From Mycolicibacter heraklionensis (GTDB lineage: Bacteria > Actinomycetota > Actinomycetes > Mycobacteriales > Mycobacteriaceae): a stretch of 34,346 nucleotides of DNA. Under the pieces are notes generated by a model. It did not search any database. It had not been told where the DNA came from and saw nothing but the letters and a program-made list of their open reading frames with translations. This document shows positions 24,423 to 31,154 of the stretch, one piece after another (position 1 is the first letter of the stretch; every line of letters starts with the position of its first letter). A program made the translations under genes and the position numbers. Location of the stretch: assembly GCA_001673575.1 (NCBI GenBank), contig LZME01000018.1:1-34346 (forward strand), written 5' to 3'.

Positions 24423-25652
24423 TCAGACCTCCACCGGGATGGTGTTCCAGCCCCATTGGAAGCTGGACGGCAGCCGGGTCGCGCCGTCGTCGAGAATCCG
24501 ATAGTTCGGCACTCGACGCAGCCATTCCTGCACCAGGACAGTCACTTCCAGTCGGGCCAGGTGGTAGCCGATGCAGAAGTGCTGTCCGCGTCCGAACGCC
24601 AGTGATCGTTTGATCGGCCGGTCCCAGTGAAATTCGTCGGGGTCAGGGTATTGGCGCTCGTCGCGGTTTGCCGACGCCAGCAGGGTGATGATGCGTTGGC
24701 CCGGCTCGACAGTCGTCCCGTGCAGCGTGAACGGTTTTCGGGCGGTGCGCGCGAACCATTGCGCCGGTGCGCAATAGCGAATCATCTCTTCGCGTGCCAG
24801 CTGCACCGTGTCATGCGGATCGGCCCGCACCGCGGCCAGTTGGTCCGGGCGCCGGGCCAGTTCCCACAACCCGTGCGCGACGATCTTGGGCACGGTCTCG
24901 GTGCCGCCGATAAAGATGCACAGCAGTTGCGTCGCCGCTTCGATGTCGTCGAGGTCGGTGCCGTCCGGCAGTCGGTAGGCCAGCATCCCATCGACGATTG
25001 GTAGTTCGCCGGGGCCCTGCTCGGCGCGCCGGCGTTGTACGGCCGGGATGAGGTACTGCAGGTAGTTGGGCCGTGCCACAGCGGTGTCCACCCCGTTGCC
25101 GGCCTGCGCGAGACTTCCGGCGTTCACCGCCGCCAATACCTCTGCGGCGCAATCGATCGGAATGCCCAGCAGTTCGCAGACCACCTGAGCCACCACGACT
25201 CCGCCGTAGTCACAGGTCAGGTCGAACTGGCCCAGCGGAAGCAGCTCATCGAGCCGCTGATTGGCCAGGGTGCGGATGCGGCCCTCCCAGTCGGCCACCG
25301 ATCGGGGTCGAAACGCCGGGGCCTGCAACCGGCGGATGTCGTCGTAGATCGGCTTGTCGAAGACGGCGTGGAACGGCAGCGGGTGCAGCGGCGGGTCTGG
25401 AACCGGGCCATTGTTGTGGTGCGCCAGCACGGTGGCCGCCGGCAGTGTTCCCTCCGACGCCACGAAGGTGCCGTCACTGAGCGCCAGCACATCCCAGATG
25501 TCGTCGAAGCGGGACAGGGCGTACAGATCCCACTGTGGGACGTAGTACATAGGGTGCTGATCGCGCAGCACCCGGTAGTACGGGAGGGGGTCGGCCATCA
25601 CCGCCGGGTCGAACGGATCGTAGGAGAACGCGCGCGCGGCGACGCTTGTCAC
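24423..25652 (-). CDS. Cytochrome P450
   Basis: 409 residues from the GTG at 25652, which overlaps the preceding stop (GTGA). A much longer open frame (to 26564) is a shadow of upstream genes. I-helix segment CIFIGGTETVPK with the Thr used in oxygen activation, K-helix ExxR as EEMIRY, and the heme loop FGRGQHFCIGYHLARLE with the ligand Cys at about 360. There is no membrane anchor, so it is a soluble bacterial class I P450. It needs a ferredoxin and reductase, none of which is encoded in the window. The family number cannot be assigned without alignment. Within the operon it is the likely first oxidation step. Confidence 0.92.
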   Translation of the reverse strand: MTSVAARAFSYDPFDPAVMADPLPYYRVLRDQHPMYYVPQWDLYALSRFDDIWDVLALSDGTFVASEGTLPAATVLAHHNNGPVPDPPLHPLPFHAVFDKPIYDDIRRLQAPAFRPRSVADWEGRIRTLANQRLDELLPLGQFDLTCDYGGVVVAQVVCELLGIPIDCAAEVLAAVNAGSLAQAGNGVDTAVARPNYLQYLIPAVQRRRAEQGPGELPIVDGMLAYRLPDGTDLDDIEAATQLLCIFIGGTETVPKIVAHGLWELARRPDQLAAVRADPHDTVQLAREEMIRYCAPAQWFARTARKPFTLHGTTVEPGQRIITLLASANRDERQYPDPDEFHWDRPIKRSLAFGRGQHFCIGYHLARLEVTVLVQEWLRRVPNYRILDDGATRLPSSFQWGWNTIPVEV

Positions 25653-26365
25653 GAGGCGTCTCGCTGCAGCGGGGAGGGGGGCAGGGCCTGCAGGATCGAG
25701 TCCTCCCAGCCGTCGCGTAATGCGGGCGCCACACTCATCCACGTCACGATCTCCGCCGGCGGATGGTCCTTCCACGACGGGTAATGCTCGGCGAAGCAGT
25801 CCCAGCCGCCGTCCAGTGCCCAGTAATGGATGACCTCGTTGTAGCGGAATGTGGTGGTGAACGAACCGAGCCAACGCTTGCCGGTGCTCTCCGACCACGG
25901 CACATACAGCCGTTCCAGTTCCCGGATGTAGTCGTCCTGGCGACCGGGCTTGGTCTGCATGATCTCCTGAATGACCACGGTCGCGTCGAAGTCGGCCGCG
26001 CGTAAGGCAGCCAGGGTTTTGTTGTGCGGGCCGGGGTACATGATGCGGCCCTCCCCCGATGCTCCGATTCCAGCGAGGTAGCCCGACCATTCGGCCGCGC
26101 TCTGGGCGTGGCTGCCGCCGCGGCTCTGCGCCCGCCCGATTCGGGCGTAGTCGGCGAACGCGTCGATCTCCCAGATGATCGTGACCTGCGGCCAGTGCCC
26201 GTTGTATGCGGTGGACTCCCAAAGCGCGAACAGGCGGGCACCCAGGTCGGCCATCATCGGCTGGTAGATCTCGCTGAAGTTGCGGGTGAAGTCGTCGCGC
26301 AGGCCGCGGCCCAGATCGATCGTCTCGTGCAGGTAAAGCAGGGTGTGGTCGTAGTGCTTGCGCAT
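25649..26365 (-). CDS. NIPSNAP-like / dimeric alpha-beta barrel protein
   Basis: 238 residues from the ATG at 26365 (MRKHYDHTLLYLHETIDLG), which overlaps the upstream stop as ATGA. Two related halves are visible: one with MMADLGARLFALWESTAYNGHWPQVTIIWEIDAFADYARIG, the second with LERLYVPWSESTGKRWLGSFTTTFRYNEVIHYWALD. This duplicated ferredoxin-like pattern with W-x-x-x-D strands fits the NIPSNAP/EthD dimeric barrel group. The biochemical role is unknown; such proteins often accompany monooxygenases. It lies directly before the P450 in a coupled operon, so an accessory role in the same pathway is likely. The family call is made from the pattern only. Confidence 0.6.
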   Translation of the reverse strand: MRKHYDHTLLYLHETIDLGRGLRDDFTRNFSEIYQPMMADLGARLFALWESTAYNGHWPQVTIIWEIDAFADYARIGRAQSRGGSHAQSAAEWSGYLAGIGASGEGRIMYPGPHNKTLAALRAADFDATVVIQEIMQTKPGRQDDYIRELERLYVPWSESTGKRWLGSFTTTFRYNEVIHYWALDGGWDCFAEHYPSWKDHPPAEIVTWMSVAPALRDGWEDSILQALPPSPLQRDAS

Positions 26366-26922
26366 CAGCCGACCGGGACCAGGTCGGAATTGACCGGCAG
26401 GCAATGCTTCTGGTCGCTACGGAATATCTCCGGACCGTCAAAGGGGCCCGCGTGCCCGACATCGGCGGCGGCCAACGCCTGCCGCTTGAACGCCCGGCCC
26501 GCCACGGTCGGCAGGTGCTGCACGGTGCTGAGCCGACGCCCGACCTCCAGCGACCAACGCTCACCCCACAACACGACCTCGGTCAGGCTGCTCCGCAGCG
26601 CGTGTTTTACCCGCGCGCTGATCCGCGGATCGGCGGTGAGCGCACCGGCGACCACCGCCAGGCTGTGTCCGGGCGCATCGCGGCCGGCAGCAGACAGCTC
26701 CGTCTCGAGGTCTGCCGTGTTGAGTCCCAAGATCTGCAACGGTCGGAGGTCCTGATGCGGAGGCACCAGCACCCGCACGTCCCAGCCGGTCGCCGCACGG
26801 TGATACAGCCATCCGCCGGCCGCGTGCACCAGGCCGGCGACATCGGGGGCGATGACATCGAGGCGGTAGCGGAGGTAGTGATCCTGCGCCAAGGAATCCA
26901 GGGCCGCAGCGGTACTCGTCAT
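26365..26922 (-). CDS. Protein of unknown function, first gene of the island operon
   Basis: 185 residues from the ATG at 26922 (MTSTAAALDSLAQDHYLRYRLDVIAPDV). The frame continues upstream to 27207, but those residues are antisense to the DUF427 gene. No signal peptide or membrane helix. It has a small alpha/beta look (VAGLVHAAGGWLYHRAATGWDVRVLVPP) and a C-terminal helical part with VGRRLSTVQHLPTVAGRAFKRQALAAAD. I do not recognise a family or catalytic motif. Its stop overlaps the start of the NIPSNAP-like gene, so it is co-translated with the P450 operon. A promoter-like TTTACA-N16-TAATAT lies about 80-110 bases upstream on the same strand. Confidence 0.7.
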   Translation of the reverse strand: MTSTAAALDSLAQDHYLRYRLDVIAPDVAGLVHAAGGWLYHRAATGWDVRVLVPPHQDLRPLQILGLNTADLETELSAAGRDAPGHSLAVVAGALTADPRISARVKHALRSSLTEVVLWGERWSLEVGRRLSTVQHLPTVAGRAFKRQALAAADVGHAGPFDGPEIFRSDQKHCLPVNSDLVPVG

Positions 26923-27005
26923 CGCATCATCCCAGCTCGTCGTGAGAATCTCAGACGGTGCAGCCGGCCGGGCGCTGTCCGGCCACGCAGCACAACTTCT
27001 CCGAG

Positions 27006-27033
27006 ATATTACAGTTGAAGCTAAATTTGTAAA
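27006..27033 (-). promoter_or_regulatory. Predicted promoter of the seven-gene island operon
   Basis: On the minus strand, TTTACA (27033-27028) and TAATAT (27011-27006) are separated by 16 bases, a good match to a housekeeping-type promoter with a TANNNT -10. Transcription would start near 26999, giving a leader of about 77 bases before the ATG at 26922. It overlaps the shared T(G/T)ACA-N14-TGTAAAG element, so a protein bound there would probably affect it. Confidence 0.55.
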
Positions 27034-27034
27034 G
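27009..27034 (+). promoter_or_regulatory. Shared island element, copy 1 (TTACA-N14-TGTAAAG)
   Basis: TTACA at 27009-27013 and TGTAAAG at 27028-27034, spaced exactly as in the copies at 28665 and 31121. It lies between the divergent operon start (26922) and the DUF427 gene (27065). Read as a plus-strand promoter it would be ATTACA-N16-TAAAGC, a weaker -10 than in the other copies. The ACA/TGT half-sites are symmetric, as expected for an operator, but the dyad is short. Confidence 0.55.
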
Positions 27035-27064
27035 CCAATGAGGCGAACACGGGTGGGGAGTGAA

Positions 27065-27760
27065 ATGAGTCTGGTTGCCGGACACGGCCCGTTGAGCACC
27101 GAGCGCGCCGGCTGGTTCGCCCCGGAGATCACCGGCGCTCTGGTGTACGTCGAACCGCATCCGCGCCGCGTGCGGGCGATCCTCGGTGAGCGCACCGCAA
27201 TCGACACCGAAAGCGCGCTGCTGGTGCATCGCCAGGGCGAGCCGCTGAGCTACGCCTTCCCCGCGGATGCCATCGGCGACCTTCCACATCGGGCGCTGCC
27301 CGAGGCATCGGGTTTCGTGCAGGTCGCGTGGGACGCCGTCGACGCCTGGTTCGAGGAGGGTCGGCGGCTGGTGCACTACCCCCCGAACCCTTACCACCGG
27401 GTCGATTGCCGGCCCACCCGGCGCGCATTGCGGGTCGAGGTTGACGGAGTGTCCCTGGTGGACACCGATGACACCGTGATCCTGTTCGAGACGGCCCTGG
27501 CGCCGCGGCTGTACGTCGCCCCGGACCACGTCCGCACGGATCTGTTGCAGGCGTCGACGACGTCGAGCTACTGCAACTACAAGGGCTACGCGAGCTATTG
27601 GTCCGTGGTCGTCGGAGACACCGTCGTACCGGACGTGGCTTGGAGTTACCCTGACCCGCTGCCCGAGAGTGCATCCATCGCAGGGCTTTTCAGCTTTGAT
27701 CTGTCGCTCGTCGACGGTTTCGCTGAACTGCCTCCGACGGCCGGGCGCCCGCGGCTATAG
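27065..27760 (+). CDS. Tandem DUF427 domain protein
   Basis: 231 residues from the ATG at 27065, chosen because GGGGAG lies 5 bases upstream. Two DUF427 repeats are visible: the first (about 20-110) with PRRVRAILGERTAIDTESALLVHRQGEPLSYAFP, the second (about 125-215) with LRVEVDGVSLVDTDDTVILFETALAPRLYVAPDHVR followed by SSYCNYKGYASYWSV, the usual C-x-Y-K-G ending of the domain. DUF427 is widespread in actinobacteria and its activity is not established. Its stop codon abuts that of the convergent TesB gene inside a palindrome. It shares its upstream region with the P450 operon. Confidence 0.85.
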   Translation: MSLVAGHGPLSTERAGWFAPEITGALVYVEPHPRRVRAILGERTAIDTESALLVHRQGEPLSYAFPADAIGDLPHRALPEASGFVQVAWDAVDAWFEEGRRLVHYPPNPYHRVDCRPTRRALRVEVDGVSLVDTDDTVILFETALAPRLYVAPDHVRTDLLQASTTSSYCNYKGYASYWSVVVGDTVVPDVAWSYPDPLPESASIAGLFSFDLSLVDGFAELPPTAGRPRL

Positions 27761-27765
27761 CCGCG
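27750..27765. repeat. 16-base perfect palindrome holding two convergent stop codons
   Basis: The sequence CGCGGCTATAGCCGCG is its own reverse complement. Its centre CTATAG supplies the TAG of the DUF427 gene on the plus strand and the TAG of the TesB gene on the minus strand, back to back. It could fold into a short GC hairpin in either transcript, but there is no T-tract, so I do not call a terminator. Confidence 0.85.
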
Positions 27766-28654
27766 AGTGCTCGGCGATCTTGCTGTCGCTGGTGCGCAGC
27801 GGCCGGATCAGGCCGTCCTGGGCGAACGAGGCGAGCAGAGCGCCCTCCTCGGTGTGCACGGTGCCGCGAACGTAGGACATGCCCGCGCCTACCTGGGTGC
27901 TTTCGTGGCTGTAGAGGATCCAACCGTCCCAGCGCACCGGTTCGTGAAAGCTCACCGTGACCGTCATGGGAGCGGTGGACACCGTCAGGTGCGACTGGCT
28001 GGTGCCGATCCCGACGTGCGCGCGCATCGTCGTCGAGATGCCCAAATGCCCGGTGAAGTAAGCGATCAGCGCTTTGGCGAGGTCATCGCGGGCCGGAATG
28101 GGCTCATAGTGCAGCCAGGCGTAGAGCTCCGGCGGGCCCACCTCGTCGGGGCTGTTGACGTCGACCACGTCGACAAGGCGCACCTCGCGTCCGGCCATCG
28201 GCATGACACAGGGGTTGGCCTGCGCGGGGGCGGCCACCTCGGGCCGCGGCAGGTGGTGGGTGATCACGTCGGCCGACGGGACATCGGCCAGCACGGTGAT
28301 GGTCGCGCAACGCTTCTGGTTCTGCAGCACCGAGATCACCGCGGTAGCCGTTGAGCGACCCTCGCTGACCACGTCGATCACGTATTCCGCCGCCGGTCCT
28401 ACCAGTACAGCCCGGGCGAACACCGCGTGCGCCGATCGGACGGACTTGTCGCCGAAGCGTTTCGCCGCCGCGACGATTGCCTGCGCCAGCAGCTGGGTGC
28501 CCTCGACGACTTGGCGCTCGTCGTCGCCGGCCAGACCTGTCGCACCGGTGAACCGGTCCGGGCCGGCCTCGGTCACCTCGAACAGGTCCAGCAGGCCGCT
28601 CACCGACCATTGCGTCGCGGGGGAGGTCTCGGTGGTCGGAGATGCTTCAGACAT
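27755..28654 (-). CDS. Acyl-CoA thioesterase II, TesB-type double hotdog protein
   Basis: 299 residues from the ATG at 28654 (MSEASPTTETS); the longer frame is antisense to the next gene. Two hotdog domains: an N-terminal one (GLLDLFEVTEAGPDRFTGATG, VVEGTQLLAQAIVAAAKRFGDKSVRSAHAVFARA) and a C-terminal one (LYAWLHYEPIPARDDLAKALIAYFTGHLGISTTMRAH, WILYSHESTQVGAGMSYVRGTVHTEEGALLASFAQDGLIR). The closing SFAQDGLIR strand is typical of TesB. It should hydrolyse medium to long acyl-CoA esters. There is no clear Shine-Dalgarno sequence. It diverges from the SMP-30 gene across the second copy of the shared island element. Confidence 0.88.
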   Translation of the reverse strand: MSEASPTTETSPATQWSVSGLLDLFEVTEAGPDRFTGATGLAGDDERQVVEGTQLLAQAIVAAAKRFGDKSVRSAHAVFARAVLVGPAAEYVIDVVSEGRSTATAVISVLQNQKRCATITVLADVPSADVITHHLPRPEVAAPAQANPCVMPMAGREVRLVDVVDVNSPDEVGPPELYAWLHYEPIPARDDLAKALIAYFTGHLGISTTMRAHVGIGTSQSHLTVSTAPMTVTVSFHEPVRWDGWILYSHESTQVGAGMSYVRGTVHTEEGALLASFAQDGLIRPLRTSDSKIAEHSRL

Positions 28655-28664
28655 TCCGCGAGCG

Positions 28665-28691
28665 TGACATTTGAGCGGCATTTTGTAAAGT
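28665..28691 (+). promoter_or_regulatory. Shared island element, copy 2 (AGCGTGACA ... TTTTGTAAAGT)
   Basis: TGACA at 28665-28669 and TGTAAAG at 28684-28690. The match to copy 3 extends leftward to AGCGTGACA (28661-28669) and rightward to TAAAGT. As a promoter it reads GTGACA-N16-TAAAGT, with transcription starting near 28699 and a leader of about 34 bases carrying the AGGAGG of the SMP-30 gene. It lies between the divergent TesB and SMP-30 genes. Confidence 0.65.
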
Positions 28692-28732
28692 GGGCTCTGA
28701 CCGCACCCGCGGCGCCGGACAGGAGGGCGACA

Positions 28733-29581
28733 GTGTTGGGTATCGCCGAAGCAAGCTCGCAATCGACACCGACGCCACTGGCCGGCGGCTTCTGCTTCGG
28801 GGAGGGGCCGCGCTGGTTCGAGGGGCTGCTGTGGTTCTCGGACATGCTCGGCGAGGCGATCCACACCGTGAACCTGCGCGGCTCGATGACCACCGTTCCC
28901 CTGCCGGGACACACTCCCAGCGGGCTGGGTTTCCGGCCGGACGGATCACTGCTGATCGCCTCGGCCTCCGACCGCCAGGTGCTCTGCTACGACGGTGACA
29001 CCGTGACCATGCTGGCCGATCTGAGCGAGCTGGTGCCCGCCGACCTCGGCGACATGGTGGTGGACGCAGCCGGCCGCGCCTACATCGGGTCGCAGGCCTA
29101 CTCCGGCGGTGTGCTGGTACGCGTCGGTCCCGACGCGAGCGTGCACCTGGTCGCCGAGGATCTCGACTTCCCCAACGGCATGGCGATCACCCCGGACGGC
29201 GGCACGCTGATCGTCGCCGAGTCGATGGGCCGCCGGCTCACCCGGTTCACCGTCGACGCCGACGGCGAGCTGCGTGACCGCCGGGTGTTCGCCGACGGGT
29301 TGGACGGACCACCTGACGGCATTGCGCTGGACGCCGCCGGCGGGGTCTGGACAGCGATGACCCTGGCCAATCAGTTCGAGCGCATCACCGAAGGCGGCGT
29401 AGTGACCGACCGGATCGCAACCGGGGAGCGTGCCGCGATCGCGTGCGCGCTGGGCGGGCCGAAGCGCCGCACGCTGTTCCTGTTGTCCAGCACCACCGCC
29501 TACCCGAAGCACCTGATCGGCACCCGCGATTCACGCCTGGACGCGGTGAGCGTGGAGATTCCCGGCGCCGGGCTGCCCTGA
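28733..29581 (+). CDS. SMP-30/gluconolactonase/LRE family protein (putative lactonase)
   Basis: 282 residues from the GTG at 28733, fixed by AGGAGG six bases upstream. A six-bladed beta-propeller of the SMP-30 family: the metal-ligand Glu in FCFGEGPRWFEGLLWFSD (about 18), Asn in DFPNGMAITPDGGTL, and Asp in GPPDGIALDAAGGVW are all in place, with PSGLGFRPDGSLLIAS between. Members hydrolyse lactones with a divalent metal. In this island a lactonase would act right after the Baeyer-Villiger step, although it is on a separate transcript. It is followed after 10 bases by a thioesterase gene on the same strand. Confidence 0.88.
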   Translation: MLGIAEASSQSTPTPLAGGFCFGEGPRWFEGLLWFSDMLGEAIHTVNLRGSMTTVPLPGHTPSGLGFRPDGSLLIASASDRQVLCYDGDTVTMLADLSELVPADLGDMVVDAAGRAYIGSQAYSGGVLVRVGPDASVHLVAEDLDFPNGMAITPDGGTLIVAESMGRRLTRFTVDADGELRDRRVFADGLDGPPDGIALDAAGGVWTAMTLANQFERITEGGVVTDRIATGERAAIACALGGPKRRTLFLLSSTTAYPKHLIGTRDSRLDAVSVEIPGAGLP

Positions 29582-29591
29582 AAGGGATTCG

Positions 29592-30398
29592 ATGACCGAC
29601 TCCTACTACGAGTTGCTGGACCCCGCCGATCCGCGGGGAGAGAAGTTCGGGGCCACCGATCTGGTTCGCGGCACGTGGTCGGCACAGATCCAGCACGCTG
29701 CACCGGTTTCGGCCCTGCTGGTGCGGGCACTGGAACGCTTGGCGCCGCGCGACGACACCCGACTCAGCCGGGTCAGCATCGATCTGTTGGGGCCGGTGCC
29801 GGCCGAAGGCGCGCTCTGGGTGCGCGGCCAGATCGACCGGGCCGGCAAGCAGATCGAACTGGTCAGCGCCGAGATGCTGGCGCCCGGCCCCGACCAGCTG
29901 CCACGACCCGTCGCCCGTGCGTCCGGTTGGCGGCTGCAGACCTTGGACACCGGCGACGTGCAGCACGCGTCGGCTCCGCCGCTGCGGCCGGTCAGTGAGG
30001 CACAGAGCAACAACATGCAGCGGAACTGGGACCGCAATTATGTGCACAGCCTGGACTGGCGGTGGCTGACCACGCCATTGGCCCCCGGCGCCGGTGAATC
30101 CTGGATCTCACCGATCGTGGACCTGGTCAAGGGTGAATCCATGACCCCGCTGCAACGGCTGTTCACCGTGGCCGACGACGCCAACGGGGTCGGCACCAAG
30201 CTCGACATCAGAAAGTGGACGTTCCTCAACACCGACCTGGTGGTGCACGTGCACCGGATTCCCGACGGCGCGTGGATCGGCATCCGGGCCGAGACCAACT
30301 ACGGCCCCGACGGCATCGGGACGACTATCGGCACCCTGTTCGATCAGCAGGGCGCGGTGGCGGGCATTCAACAGTCCGTCCTGGTGCGCCGGCGTTAG
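29592..30398 (+). CDS. Thioesterase family protein, double hotdog
   Basis: 268 residues; ATG at 29592 with AAAGGGA just upstream and 10 bases after the SMP-30 stop. The N-terminal hotdog resembles the acyl-CoA thioesterase-like domain (LVRGTWSAQIQHAAPVSALLVRALERL, SRVSIDLLGPVPAEGALWVRGQIDRAGKQIELVSAEML). The C-terminal half has DIRKWTFLNTDLVVHVHRIPDGAWIGIRAETNYGPDGIGTTIGTLFDQQGAVAGIQQSVLVRRR, the usual ending of this mycobacterial family. It should act on a CoA ester, substrate unknown. It differs clearly from the TesB-type gene at 27755. Its stop overlaps the convergent SDR-like gene by 4 bases. Confidence 0.85.
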   Translation: MTDSYYELLDPADPRGEKFGATDLVRGTWSAQIQHAAPVSALLVRALERLAPRDDTRLSRVSIDLLGPVPAEGALWVRGQIDRAGKQIELVSAEMLAPGPDQLPRPVARASGWRLQTLDTGDVQHASAPPLRPVSEAQSNNMQRNWDRNYVHSLDWRWLTTPLAPGAGESWISPIVDLVKGESMTPLQRLFTVADDANGVGTKLDIRKWTFLNTDLVVHVHRIPDGAWIGIRAETNYGPDGIGTTIGTLFDQQGAVAGIQQSVLVRRR

Positions 30399-30991
30399 CG
30401 GGCCGCTCCCGCAGCGGGCAGCATTTCGACGAGACGCAGCCGCGACTCGGTAGCCATCCCGGCGAGCAGGCGGCCGGCCTCAGCGGCGCACGCGAAGGCA
30501 CCCGGCTGGGCCGACCGCACCACCGACGCCCGTACCCCGGTGCCGACGAACTCCGCATCCAAGGCCGCCAGCCAAGCGTCAACCTTGCGCTGGGCGGCGG
30601 CGCAGCTCACCCCGGCCAACTCCGGGCCGACCAGCACGACGTCCCCGCGGCCCCGGGTGATCATGGCCGGAATCAGCCGGGTGGCCAGGGTTTGCGCCCC
30701 CACTCCGACGCTGTCCGGGCCCTCGCCCGCCGGTCCGGCGAGACCGACATCGGTGATGAGCACATCCGGGGTGCCGATGAGGTAGTCCGCGGCGGCGAGG
30801 AACTGGTTGATCGAACGCGGCTCGGCGAGGTCGAGGTGGGCGGCGAACGCGCTGCCGCCGCGGTCGCGAAGCTGCGCCGCGAACCGCTCGGACTCCTCGA
30901 TTCGTCGACCTCCGAGCAGCACCAGGTGTCCTTGGGCGGCCAACTGGGCCGCGGCCACCTGGCCAATCCCGGCTGCTTCGATGACGATCAT
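30395..30991 (-). CDS. Degenerate SDR-like protein
   Basis: 198 residues from the ATG at 30991 (MIVIEAAGIGQVAAAQL); a GTG one codon earlier or one at 31048 are alternatives, and none has a good Shine-Dalgarno sequence. The layout is SDR-like: a Rossmann start, GHLVLLGGRRIEESERFAAQL as beta2, AAHLDLAEPRSI as beta3, DVLITDVGLAG where NNAG should be, and DVVLVGPELAG where the catalytic Ser strand should be. The TGxxxGxG motif is reduced to EAAGIG, and YxxxK is missing its Tyr (the region reads CAAAQRKVDAW). It is also shorter than active SDRs. It may be a non-catalytic paralogue or a decaying gene. Confidence 0.6.
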   Translation of the reverse strand: MIVIEAAGIGQVAAAQLAAQGHLVLLGGRRIEESERFAAQLRDRGGSAFAAHLDLAEPRSINQFLAAADYLIGTPDVLITDVGLAGPAGEGPDSVGVGAQTLATRLIPAMITRGRGDVVLVGPELAGVSCAAAQRKVDAWLAALDAEFVGTGVRASVVRSAQPGAFACAAEAGRLLAGMATESRLRLVEMLPAAGAAR

Positions 30992-31120
30992 CACGGCTCG
31001 CGGCGGATGCGTGCGTTCCTCGCACGTGACTTGCGGCGCTTCGATCACAATAATTGCCCTACGGCCCGATCCCCCGGGGCCCGCGACGGTGAGGAACGAT
31101 GTCCAGGCACCGAACCAGCG

Positions 31121-31147
31121 TGACACTCTCGCTATTTTTTGTAAAGT
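31121..31147 (+). promoter_or_regulatory. Shared island element, copy 3, promoter of the TetR gene
   Basis: TGACA at 31121-31125 and TGTAAAG at 31140-31146, with AGCGTGACA starting at 31117 as in copy 2. Read as a promoter it is GTGACA-N16-TAAAGT. The -10 hexamer (31142-31147) ends 7 bases before the TetR ATG at 31155, so the transcript would begin at or next to the start codon (leaderless). If the element is also the TetR operator, the gene would be autoregulated. Confidence 0.65.
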
Positions 31148-31154
31148 CTCCGCT

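Noticed and set aside
25653..26564. P450 fused to a long N-terminal domain (713 residues in total)
   Set aside because: The added part is a shadow of the NIPSNAP-like and unknown genes in another frame; the GTG at 25652 in a GTGA overlap gives a normal P450 length.
27750..27765. Rho-independent terminator between the DUF427 and TesB genes
   Set aside because: The palindrome is GC-rich but has no following T-tract in either direction.
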